Below are positions 27,201 through 35,140 of a DNA stretch of 64,000 nucleotides, one piece after another; the stretch's first letter is position 1, and every line of letters begins with the position of its first letter. The position numbers and the translations under genes are program-made. The stretch comes from Paenibacillus sp. FSL R10-2782. GTDB lineage: Bacteria > Bacillota > Bacilli > Paenibacillales > Paenibacillaceae. The notes under the pieces were generated by a model. That model saw nothing but the letters and a program-made list of their open reading frames with translations, was not told where the DNA came from and searched no databases. The stretch spans positions 5,000,501 through 5,064,500 of the forward strand of contig NZ_CP151951.1 in assembly GCF_038592985.1 (NCBI RefSeq). Reading direction: 5' to 3'.

Positions 27201-27405
27201 GACCTTTTTCAATAGGCTTGGTAACCAATTCCTCAACTTCTGTCGGTGTCGAGTTTGGAATACTGGTCACTACCATAGCAATAGGCAGCTTCATATCCGG
27301 CATCTGCTCGACAGGAAGCCTTAACGAAAAAATACCGCCCCCGATTAACAAAGCAACAATTAACATAAATACTGTTACAGGACGGCGTATTGAAAACTGA
27401 GACAT
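24271..27405 (-). CDS. RND-family efflux permease (SwrC-like), second copy
   Basis: A protein of 1044 residues with the full RND layout: TM1 (PVTVFMLIVALLIGGGIF), two large extracytoplasmic loops and two sets of membrane helices. It resembles the HAE-1/SwrC type (RLPVEQMPDMKLP, TSIPNSTPTEVEELVTKPIE). The TM4 signature reads GLGSFVDFAVVIIENIFRQR: the first Asp is present but the second position, Asp or Asn in most family members, is Phe. The TM10 region has LVGLVVNNAIVMIDF. The start at 27405 has GGGGAG upstream. The adaptor follows directly, and the surface and TolC-like genes come next on the same strand. Confidence 0.92.
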   Translation of the reverse strand: MSQFSIRRPVTVFMLIVALLIGGGIFSLRLPVEQMPDMKLPIAMVVTSIPNSTPTEVEELVTKPIEKGLSSIQDVDTISSQSSEGTSMVMIQFNWGVDLNQATLDMRDKLDGVRGSLPKAANSPRVLKLDLNATPVINLAFTGDQDVNKLKPIAEDIIEPQLERISGVASVGLSGGQERLVRITVDQAKLQSYGITLDQISQALAANNVAGSAGSVDRGNTEIQIRVQGEYKAVSEMGETPITVGKGSVKLKDVATIEDSLDDVTTISTYNGKPSINISVTKATGGNTLAIANSVKESLDSIRKNLPAGTQLEMVTDASKPISDSVHSLIEHAVLGLIIAAIVLLLFLNSARSTIIATIVIPISFVATFMMMYFTGQTINIISLSGLLLGLGSFVDFAVVIIENIFRQRHEGKSMLQGAIDGSKQVGNAVMASALAQIVVFLPVVFVDGIAGVLFKPLALTVIFSHIAALLVSLLIVPMLSSRWLPTVPDESIYSSGTYKGINPIIWFNIAFEKFKGGYRRVLKWGINHRKSVLAITLLMFVAATALIPMVKTEFFPETDEGEFTVSVTMPNGTMLEETEKVVQGIEKEILKIPELDKMSVTVGSGGGVSSISGSTSANAAQVNVTLKDGHTRPTDAVVNELRKKVENIPDAEIIIQSSSGISSGSAVNINLKGDDVEVLRELSDNLLAEVKNIPGVVNAKSTLNSTREEYEITINRELASRYGLSASQVLSAVSTSFNGSVATSYRTGEDQIDVKISLPNEYRHDLAYLQTLRITTAQGIDVPLSSVASIDKHEVPETITRENQTRQVQITADIDGAGDILTVNQKIEALLKGTHFPEGYSADTGGGQNEQMMESFTNLGVAILLSVVLIYMVMAGQFESLLTPFVIMFSVPPTLIGVLIGLVVTGASLSVSALTGYIMLVGLVVNNAIVMIDFIIQLRKEGQDRDEAIIHGASERLRPILMTTFATVLALLPMAFATGNGNETQAPMAVVVVFGLSFSALITLILIPVIYVIMDNSIQKRKERKLKRKLKKEAKLQQKSVHI

Positions 27406-27755
27406 CTCATCACTCCCCACTCACTTCTTTATGTAGCATTTAAGCACACTAATCCTCTACTACGATGAAATAGGCGTAAAGTTTCAGATAAATGCGCAAA
27501 AAAACATATAAGCAAATAATAAACACATTTTGAGATAAATACTTAAAAAAAGTAGTTAATTTAAATGCATTTATGGTATTTCAAGAACAAAAACGGTGTA
27601 AACTTACCCATCAGCAATCTGCTCTTTGTTATTATGGCATAGGCTCTTAATCCCAGTCAAATAGCTGATTTTTAAAAAACATCCCTCTCATGTATATGAA
27701 AGGGAATTCCAATTTCACATGGAGGGATGTTCAATAAATTCAGTTTTTTAAGGAT
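27406..27755 (-). other. Gene-free stretch upstream of the second RND operon
   Basis: AT-rich. It contains the terminator of the SLH gene (27678-27731), then about 270 bases with no convincing promoter hexamers and no open frame. Confidence 0.5.
27678..27731 (-). terminator. Terminator of the SLH surface-protein gene
   Basis: Long stem AACATCCCTC / GAGGGATGTT with CATG pairs inside, followed on the minus strand by TTTTTAAAAATC. Confidence 0.8.
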
Positions 27756-30700
27756 CTAGATTTTAGGAAGCAACTTTTTATCAGCCATAACTTTAGCTAT
27801 GATAACGGCCGCATCTCCACGCAAGGTCAGAGATGTAGGATTAAACATATATCCTTTTTTCAGATCACTAGCATCAACAGGTGAACCCGTGATAAAGCCC
27901 TTCTTGGAAATCGCAAGCACAGATGCTTGTGCATAGTAATCAATCTTGTCTGCATCTTTAAAGGTTTTAGACAAGTTCTTCATGATCTTGTCATGATCTG
28001 TTTCCAGCTTCAAATTCAGTGCCTTGGCGATCATGACTGCTGCATCTTGGCGCGTGATTACATCTTCCGGCATAAAGATTCTTGGTTGCGAACCTTTTAC
28101 AATACCGGCACGTGCGGCTGTTTCAATATAACGATAATCATAGAGAGCATCTGCTGATATCGTATTTGGAATAGAGACGTCATCAAAATGCTTCGCCCCG
28201 CTGAAATTAAGAGGAATTTGCAGACCTTTGACAATCATAGACGTGAATTCGCCTCTTTTAATGTAGCTGTCAGGTCCAAAACTATTAATTGGATCCATTG
28301 GGTTCATGACACCCTTAGCCAGAATGGCCTCAATATAATCTCTAGCGTACTTGTGCTTAATGACATCACTATACGTTTCTCCAACCTTAGCTACAACATA
28401 GTAGCCGAAACGATCAAACGGTACTTTAATGGTATGTTTCTTCGGATCCACCACACCACCAATGTTCTGCCAATCTTTAAGATCCGAATCAAAATAGAAC
28501 ACTGTCATTTGTTTCCCTGCATCCTGCGCGATACTGCTATCATACGTCAAGGTTAATGTTGCACGCTTGGATGGAACTAATTCATTAGAAGGATCACGCC
28601 AGTAGAAGTTTTTGATCTTACTACTATCATTTTGTGACTTGTTAGCCAGTTGATAAGGATCGGCACCATAAGTTACCGGATCGTAAGCATCCGTTTTGAT
28701 ATCATCTGCTGTACCTGGGTCAATCCAGAATACAGGACTTGACTTGGTAAAACGAGTCGGGAAGTCTCTGCTGAAGTATCTGCTTCCATCTGCAATCAAG
28801 CTCTGCATATCCGACAATGCTTTTTCAGTTTCAAATTCATGACGGTCCACCACACCATCTTCGCTATTTGCTATCGCAAAGTACAATGTATGACCGGAGA
28901 AAACCTGATTTTTGAATTGCTGCGGTTGATCATAATCCCGACGAATCAGACTAGTTCCCTTAGCAAAAGCAAGTGTAAGATTACCATCAAACACTTTGTG
29001 AGATGTTTTCATCGCTTCCATGTATTGCTCACCAGGAATATTAGTAGGCACATATTTAACCGTAATGGTCTGTTTCAGTTTATCTTTACCTTTTGTAACC
29101 ACTACGTCAATTTTATTATCTTTGTTGGCCTTTAGACCTGTGACGATGGCTTTGTAGGTTGAAGGGTAATCAACAGTGCCATCATAATCAGAATCGAATC
29201 CCTCTTGAACTGCTGTTTCCTTACCTACCATAACACTATCTGCATTACTTGCATTCACAACCACTTGCACAAAGTTTTGATTCACGATTCTCTTTTCAGG
29301 AAGCGGACGCAAAATATCAAAAGATGTGGATTGGCCAGATACTTGCAGTCGGAACGTTGCAAATGGTCCGCTCTTGCCACTGTTGTACAAGGTAATGTTA
29401 TAGGCTACTGGTGTTCCATCTTGCGGAACAGTTTGGTTTTTCAACACAAAGCTGAAATACTTTTTGTCCGGATGATAGTATACGAGCAAGTCTTTTAAAT
29501 CTTTATTTGTAAATTTATCTGTAGTAGAACCAGAGTTGTATGCTGTCTTAGCATCCTCGGCTGAATAAAACTCATTATTCAGTGTCCAGTTAACCTCGCT
29601 ATCATCCGATCCCTTAATTTCCAAAATATATTGATCCTTATTGGAAATATCACTTAGGGAACCATTGACCTGATCCGCTTTACCCAAATCAGCAATACTG
29701 AATGTACCAAATACATTGATATTTTTCAGGGATGTATTGTAATTGGTATCATCCACTTTAGTGAAATTAGCATCTTTTGTTTTCGGTGCAATTTCGCTAT
29801 ATTTCGGAGTACTGCTCAAGCCACTAACAGGCGTAAAAGGAATAATCCCCTGTGTGTTTGCAACTGGAATTACTGGAATATTGGTCTGTGTAAAGTTTAC
29901 TTTTACCGTATTGCTATATTCAATACCCGGCTTGTACACAAATTTGATTTCATTATTCCCGCTTGCCAGTGCGTTGGCTGCGGCTAGTTCCGAGGAAGAA
30001 GCAAGCTTAAAGTCCGCCCCTGAGCCATCCAAATCAACCAATACATTATTAATATACAGGAATACATTTCGGTTACTTCCAGTGTAATGAATATCTGCTG
30101 TGTTGCTCACATCAAGCAATTTACCTTTAAAGTACCCCAATTGAGTCAGTTTATAGGTATTCAAGTTTGAACTGGAGGTATTCAACGGAATTTGTTGTCC
30201 GTCATAAATCGTATCATACTTCATGAATGGACCCTGCAACAGATTCACTGTAGCTTTAACTAACTTGGTCGAGTCACCATTCAGGTAAAAATTCAGTACA
30301 TTCTGTCCTTCTTTAGGCAAAGTGTCTACATAAGCAACGACTTTCTTCACTTGTGTTGACTTGCCATTGATCGTCCGAATCACATCTTGAGACCCTACAG
30401 TATGAACCGTTACCCCGGAAAGCTCACTGATTGAAGAAGGTGCACCGTTAACAACGATGAACTCCATACCTACAGGAACAGATGGAGCATCTGTAGTCTT
30501 GTTCTTCATAGAGCTACCCGTTAACTTCATAGCTTCATCTAGGGCAGCTGCCTGATCAGACCCGTTTCCATTAATCCTGCTCAATAATTGATTATTAAAA
30601 TCAGGAAGATAGTTTACATCATCAATATACGGCTGAGTGCTGCTGCGCAATGTAAATTGGACAGCCGATGGAGCAGGCGGGGTACTGCTATCACTATAAG

Positions 30701-31772
30701 TCAGACCCAAGGATACTCTGGTCAAATGATCCACCACTACCTCTGAAGGTACAGTCACCTGAAATGGATATACTTTATAACCATTGGATGTAACCACATT
30801 AGCAGTATCAATCGTGGCATCAATCCCACTAGCACTACCCACAGCACTGCCATTGTTACTCACATCTGTAAACCGTGCATTAATTGTAGCCACACCCGGA
30901 TCGGATGCACCGCCTGGAACCAAAACCTTACCCTTCAAAACAACTCCACTCGTAGATGATACGGTAAAGTCAGGCGAAGTGGTCAGATCGGCCGACACAT
31001 TCCCATCCATGTTCAGGTTCAAATCAGAAAATTCAGGTTTGCCCGTATAGATCGTAATTTCACGTGTAACCGTAAGAGCCTGAGTTCCGTTACCCACTTT
31101 AAGAGTCACTATATTTTTACCCGGACTGAGTACAACACTTCCTGTTAGTTTGTAGCCGGTATAAGAGTTAACTGTATACGTATTACTACTTTTTGCAGAC
31201 GTGAGTGTCACACTGTCAGCATTAGGCGCTATACCTTGAATGACCACTTTAACGTCATCCGAACCGCTATTACCAGCGTCTGTCAGCACAGCAGTCTGGT
31301 TCTCTACTAACTGCTCGGTTTTACCGTTCAACGTAGCAGACAGATCATAAACCTTTGGTCCATCCTGGTACTCTACATAAATAGAATCCTTCATATCCGC
31401 CGAGTTTTGGCTGCTTTGGAATGTGATTCGATTCAAACCAGGAAACAGTTTAATGTCTGTAACTTTAAGCGTGGAGCCAGCGACTGTAATTCCGCCCTTT
31501 TGGCTCTCATTTTTATTTACTACGTTAAGAGTCGCTCCATTTTTGGAGAGCTGGAATACACTATATGATATCGTGCTTCCGTTCACACCGTTAATCGTTC
31601 CGTTAACTGTAATACGGTCCGTGTTTACCGACCTGGCTGAATCCACGTCATATTTTTCATTTGGAAAAATAAAATAAGTTCCCGTCGCAGCATGAGCCGT
31701 ACCTACCAGGGCCGCCGGCACCAAGCCAATGATGAGACCAACCGTCAGCAAAATAGATAGCAATCGTTTCAA
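27756..31772 (-). CDS. Large exported surface protein with three C-terminal SLH domains
   Basis: A protein of about 1338 residues. Signal peptide (SILLTVGLIIGLVPAALVGTAHA), about 1100 residues of beta-rich, Ig-like extracellular repeats, then three SLH domains in the last 200 residues. The ligand-binding TRAE-type motifs are KRGE, TRQD and LRGD. SLH domains hold proteins on pyruvylated secondary cell-wall polymer, and the genes for making that polymer (tagO, tagA, csaB) lie next to it. The start is a TTG at 31772 with AAGGAGG 8 bases upstream; the longer ATG frame to 31823 has no ribosome site. The terminator of tagO separates it from the polymer genes. A structural S-layer-like or envelope protein is likely. 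Confidence 0.9.
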   Translation of the reverse strand: MKRLLSILLTVGLIIGLVPAALVGTAHAATGTYFIFPNEKYDVDSARSVNTDRITVNGTINGVNGSTISYSVFQLSKNGATLNVVNKNESQKGGITVAGSTLKVTDIKLFPGLNRITFQSSQNSADMKDSIYVEYQDGPKVYDLSATLNGKTEQLVENQTAVLTDAGNSGSDDVKVVIQGIAPNADSVTLTSAKSSNTYTVNSYTGYKLTGSVVLSPGKNIVTLKVGNGTQALTVTREITIYTGKPEFSDLNLNMDGNVSADLTTSPDFTVSSTSGVVLKGKVLVPGGASDPGVATINARFTDVSNNGSAVGSASGIDATIDTANVVTSNGYKVYPFQVTVPSEVVVDHLTRVSLGLTYSDSSTPPAPSAVQFTLRSSTQPYIDDVNYLPDFNNQLLSRINGNGSDQAAALDEAMKLTGSSMKNKTTDAPSVPVGMEFIVVNGAPSSISELSGVTVHTVGSQDVIRTINGKSTQVKKVVAYVDTLPKEGQNVLNFYLNGDSTKLVKATVNLLQGPFMKYDTIYDGQQIPLNTSSSNLNTYKLTQLGYFKGKLLDVSNTADIHYTGSNRNVFLYINNVLVDLDGSGADFKLASSSELAAANALASGNNEIKFVYKPGIEYSNTVKVNFTQTNIPVIPVANTQGIIPFTPVSGLSSTPKYSEIAPKTKDANFTKVDDTNYNTSLKNINVFGTFSIADLGKADQVNGSLSDISNKDQYILEIKGSDDSEVNWTLNNEFYSAEDAKTAYNSGSTTDKFTNKDLKDLLVYYHPDKKYFSFVLKNQTVPQDGTPVAYNITLYNSGKSGPFATFRLQVSGQSTSFDILRPLPEKRIVNQNFVQVVVNASNADSVMVGKETAVQEGFDSDYDGTVDYPSTYKAIVTGLKANKDNKIDVVVTKGKDKLKQTITVKYVPTNIPGEQYMEAMKTSHKVFDGNLTLAFAKGTSLIRRDYDQPQQFKNQVFSGHTLYFAIANSEDGVVDRHEFETEKALSDMQSLIADGSRYFSRDFPTRFTKSSPVFWIDPGTADDIKTDAYDPVTYGADPYQLANKSQNDSSKIKNFYWRDPSNELVPSKRATLTLTYDSSIAQDAGKQMTVFYFDSDLKDWQNIGGVVDPKKHTIKVPFDRFGYYVVAKVGETYSDVIKHKYARDYIEAILAKGVMNPMDPINSFGPDSYIKRGEFTSMIVKGLQIPLNFSGAKHFDDVSIPNTISADALYDYRYIETAARAGIVKGSQPRIFMPEDVITRQDAAVMIAKALNLKLETDHDKIMKNLSKTFKDADKIDYYAQASVLAISKKGFITGSPVDASDLKKGYMFNPTSLTLRGDAAVIIAKVMADKKLLPKI

Positions 31773-31906
31773 ATCATTGTCCTCCTTAGATTCTGTCGCA
31801 CCTTGGGGCACGTAATCATTCAATACCTTTTTTATCGGTAGCGAACATACAAAAAATTAGTAAATACGCAAAAAAGGAGGGAGTTTTTTCGTAGCGAAGA
31901 ACAAAA

Positions 31907-31947
31907 AAGCCCTCAAACCCGCGGTATACCGCCAAGCTTGAAGGCTT
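31907..31947 (-). terminator. Terminator of tagO
   Basis: Stem AAGCC-TCAA / TTGA-GGCTT around a GCGGTATACCGC palindrome, followed on the minus strand by a six-T run. Confidence 0.8.
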
Positions 31948-31965
31948 ACTTTTAAAATAAAAAAA

Positions 31966-33096
31966 TTATAATTTCGAACGAGTCTGAGAATCTGGCTTAG
32001 CCAGCAGCCGAATCAAGGTGTTAATCACCGGACGTTTGGTTTTACCGACAAGACCAATAACCTCGGCTCCGATCTGCAAGAAGAACATCATAATACATAT
32101 CACGACAAAGATAACCCAGTTCGCTTCATTAAGCGCGGCATATGATTGAATCACCGCTAATACACCGAAAAATGCAGCAATAGCGTAAATGATCAATACG
32201 GTCTGTCTGTGGCTAAAGCCCAATTCACGCAGACAGTGATGTAAATGACCTTTGTCTGGTGAGAAAATCGGTTTTTTCTGCAACTTGCGACGAATGATTG
32301 CAAAGAATGTATCTGATAAAGGTACGCCGATAATGATCAATGGCGTAATAAACGATACAATAGCGATTTGTTTAAATCCAAGCATTGACAGCATTGCCAG
32401 GCAGAAGCCCAAAAATAGAGATCCTGTATCACCCATAAATATTTTTGCTGGATGAAAGTTGAAAAACAGAAATCCGATAATGCTGCCCAGCAGAACCAGA
32501 CAAAGCATAGCAACCATATAGTTGCCCATCAGAAGAGACATTACAAAAATCGTTCCGATTGCGATTCCCGAAACACCAGCAGCCAGTCCATCCAGACCGT
32601 CAATCAAATTGATGGCATTCGTTACACCTACAATCCAGAAAATCGTAAGCGGGATGGAGATCCAGCTTTCCAAAGAAGAGTATGCATCCTGAAAAGGCAC
32701 ATTCACAAAATCAACACGAATATCAAAAGCAAATACAACCATACACGCAACGGCAATTTGAGCCAAAAATTTCAATTTTGCATTAAGATCAAAACGATCA
32801 TCGAGAGCACCAATCAGTGTAATCAGCGTTCCGCCAATCAGAAAGGCTGCGATAAAATTAATATCCCGTGAGGACAGCATTCCTTCAGGCACAAAAGGTA
32901 AAATCGCCAATAAGGACAAAAGAAATGCCAGGAAAATCCCCAGACCGCCAAGACGCGGCATAATTCGGGTATGTACCTTTCGGGCATTCGGCACATCAAC
33001 GGCTCCAACCTTCACAGCAAATTTCTTGACGAGCGGCGTCAATAACAGCGCAAGTCCCAGTGCCATGATGAAACCAATAATATAGATCAATAGCAT
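31966..33096 (-). CDS. tagO: Undecaprenyl-phosphate GlcNAc-1-phosphate transferase (TagO/WecA type)
   Basis: A polytopic membrane protein of 376 residues of the MraY/WecA family. It moves GlcNAc-1-phosphate from UDP-GlcNAc to undecaprenyl phosphate, the first step of teichoic acid or secondary wall polymer synthesis. Signatures: NARKVHTRIMPRLGG, NAINLIDGLDGLAAG (metal-binding Asp pair), FMGDTGSLFLGF and DKGHLHHCLRELGFSHRQ. It has about ten membrane segments. The gene is preceded by its own promoter (33153-33181) and followed by a terminator, so it can be expressed apart from tagA/csaB. Confidence 0.94.
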   Translation of the reverse strand: MLLIYIIGFIMALGLALLLTPLVKKFAVKVGAVDVPNARKVHTRIMPRLGGLGIFLAFLLSLLAILPFVPEGMLSSRDINFIAAFLIGGTLITLIGALDDRFDLNAKLKFLAQIAVACMVVFAFDIRVDFVNVPFQDAYSSLESWISIPLTIFWIVGVTNAINLIDGLDGLAAGVSGIAIGTIFVMSLLMGNYMVAMLCLVLLGSIIGFLFFNFHPAKIFMGDTGSLFLGFCLAMLSMLGFKQIAIVSFITPLIIIGVPLSDTFFAIIRRKLQKKPIFSPDKGHLHHCLRELGFSHRQTVLIIYAIAAFFGVLAVIQSYAALNEANWVIFVVICIMMFFLQIGAEVIGLVGKTKRPVINTLIRLLAKPDSQTRSKL

Positions 33097-33152
33097 TTGA
33101 TCATTCGACCCCCAATTTTAAAGCAATCCCTTTTCAGATGTAACCGCATTGA

Positions 33153-33181
33153 ATTATACTCTGATCGAAAATAAATACCAA
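33153..33181 (-). promoter_or_regulatory. Candidate tagO promoter
   Basis: TTGGTA (33176-33181), 17 bases, TATAAT (33153-33158). Confidence 0.55.
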
Positions 33182-33233
33182 GCTTCATATTCTGGCAAAT
33201 TAGCGGGTTTTGAAGGCAGATTCAAGCTATTTA

Positions 33234-34007
33234 TCACACTTTTGTGACGTTTTCTTTTTCACGCATCACTTTCACGGCGAATTTCGGCAGCGCAAGCATT
33301 CTTTTGTAGCGACTTGGCTCTTTCAATAGCCTATACAACCACTCAGCTCTGAGCTTTTGGAACAATTTAGGAGCGCGTTTGGCTTTACCGGATATAATAT
33401 CGAAGCTGCCGCCCACCCCCATCATCACAGGAACACCCAATTGTTCTTTAAATTTACCAATCCAGGGCTCCTGCGTGTCAGCTCCACGTGCTACAAACAG
33501 CAAGTCAGGATTTGCTTCACGAATAGCTGCAATCACCGCTTCATCCTCTTCCGGTCCGAAAAATCCGTCACGCTTGCCGCAAACCGTAATTCCGGGATAA
33601 AGCTCATGTACCCGTTGTGCAGTCGCTTGAATCACCTCAGATGTTGATCCGAGTAAATAAACTTTCCAATGATAGTTTTCTCCAGCTCCAAGTAATTCAT
33701 GTAGCAAGTCAAAACCCGCCACACGTTCTGGTACTGGATGCCCTACATAATTTGCGGCCCAAACCACGCCAGTCCCATCCGGGACGATGAGCTCCGCCTG
33801 CTTCATCACTGACATGTACATAGGGTCTTCCAACGCTGCCATAACCATAATCGGATTAGCAGTGATCACTTGATGGGGTCGGCGAGACTCCACCGCTTGG
33901 ATTAATACATTTAATGTATCTTTCATATTAAGCCTTGATACCGGAACACCGAAAATCGGGACGGTAGGCACATTCGTAACCTTATCAACTGTCACTGTAT
34001 CCATCAT
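33234..34007 (-). CDS. tagA: WecG/TagA/CpsF-family glycosyltransferase (GT26)
   Basis: About 257 residues. Transfers ManNAc from UDP-ManNAc to GlcNAc-PP-undecaprenol, making the linkage disaccharide of teichoic acids or the repeat start of secondary wall polymers. Conserved core: TANPIMVMAAL and AELIVPDGTGVVWAA with the catalytic Asp in VPDGTG; the C-terminal basic tail is typical for membrane attachment. The start chosen (ATG 34007) overlaps the csaB stop by 4 bases, showing coupling; a GTG at 34019 in frame has no ribosome site. Confidence 0.92.
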   Translation of the reverse strand: MMDTVTVDKVTNVPTVPIFGVPVSRLNMKDTLNVLIQAVESRRPHQVITANPIMVMAALEDPMYMSVMKQAELIVPDGTGVVWAANYVGHPVPERVAGFDLLHELLGAGENYHWKVYLLGSTSEVIQATAQRVHELYPGITVCGKRDGFFGPEEDEAVIAAIREANPDLLFVARGADTQEPWIGKFKEQLGVPVMMGVGGSFDIISGKAKRAPKLFQKLRAEWLYRLLKEPSRYKRMLALPKFAVKVMREKENVTKV

Positions 34008-35140
34008 CCTTTGCGACACAAGTAATTAACGATATGCTGTGCCGGTAAGCGAGCCTCGCTTTTTAACAAAGCAATTGCCGCTCCCTGGCTCTCGATCCAT
34101 TGGCTCCGCTGATCCAGCAGTCGTACAGCCTCATCAGCCAGCTTTTGACCATTCAGCGCTTCTGTGGTGCCTACAGGCTGGCTACCGACGCGGCCGAGGA
34201 AATGGTCAATTTTCGGATCATAGGATATCCCCAACGGGGGCACCTGATGAGATGCTGCATAAATCAGACTGTGCAATCTCATCCCGATCATCAAACTGCA
34301 ACGACTGACTTCCAGCAGCATCTGCTGAGGATCGGTAACCTGCTCGCACATGCTGACACGGCTGCCCGTTTCCCTAATATCCCCCAACAAATCCATTACC
34401 ATCCTAGAAGCCTGCTCGTCGTCTGGCAGATGGAAAGGGAAAAAGCGCAAATGCACGCGGCGCCCGGCAGCTAATTTCTTCAAACCATCTGCAATTGCGG
34501 TTAATTCACGACGCTCCTTGTCCCAATAACGTACGGACACACCAACGATCGGAAGTTCATCCTCCCCTTCAGCAGCCACTCTGTTCAAACCTTCGGAATT
34601 GGAGGGCAATGGAAGACCCATCACGGGATCGGGAACGACCTCAACAACAGGGCGTTTTAATTTCATGGTGCCCAGTAGCGCAGCAGACTGTTCATCTCTT
34701 ACAGATACATATTCGCAGCGCTGAAACACAGACCGGATCATAGGGTAAAATATCTTCCGTTGCACCGGACCAATGCCTTGAGCATACACAAACGTCGGCT
34801 TTCCGGCCCACTGAGCCAGTTTGAGAATCGCCAGATAATAAGGAATGCTTTTGGCACTTGTTGCGTCCTGAAGCAAACTTCCGCCGCCGCTGATTAACCC
34901 GTCACTGTTTTTAATTGCTCTCCGAACTTCTCCCAGACTCATACGCGGTACGGCTTCTACTCCGTACATCTTCTGCGTCCAATCGGGGTCCGAAGATAGC
35001 ACAACAGGCTTAACCGTAATACCTGCCTGACGGCTTTCCTCCTCTAATGCTGTCAAAATCGACTTGAGCACTGCCTCGTCTCCACTATTGCGAAAGCCAT
35101 AATAACCCGAGATTATTATCGTTTGAACGGTGGTGACCAT
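34004..35140 (-). CDS. csaB: Polysaccharide pyruvyl transferase CsaB
   Basis: About 378 residues, PS_pyruv_trans family: N-terminal ISGYYGFRNSGDEAVL, middle LISGGGSLLQDATSAKS, C-terminal MIGMRLHSLIYAASH. CsaB adds a ketal-linked pyruvate to the ManNAc of the secondary wall polymer, creating the ligand for SLH domains. The gene overlaps the DUF5693 gene upstream (its start lies within the last codons) and tagA downstream, so all three form one coupled operon. Start ATG 35140 is preferred; others at 35152 and 35170 are possible. Confidence 0.93.
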   Translation of the reverse strand: MVTTVQTIIISGYYGFRNSGDEAVLKSILTALEEESRQAGITVKPVVLSSDPDWTQKMYGVEAVPRMSLGEVRRAIKNSDGLISGGGSLLQDATSAKSIPYYLAILKLAQWAGKPTFVYAQGIGPVQRKIFYPMIRSVFQRCEYVSVRDEQSAALLGTMKLKRPVVEVVPDPVMGLPLPSNSEGLNRVAAEGEDELPIVGVSVRYWDKERRELTAIADGLKKLAAGRRVHLRFFPFHLPDDEQASRMVMDLLGDIRETGSRVSMCEQVTDPQQMLLEVSRCSLMIGMRLHSLIYAASHQVPPLGISYDPKIDHFLGRVGSQPVGTTEALNGQKLADEAVRLLDQRSQWIESQGAAIALLKSEARLPAQHIVNYLCRKG

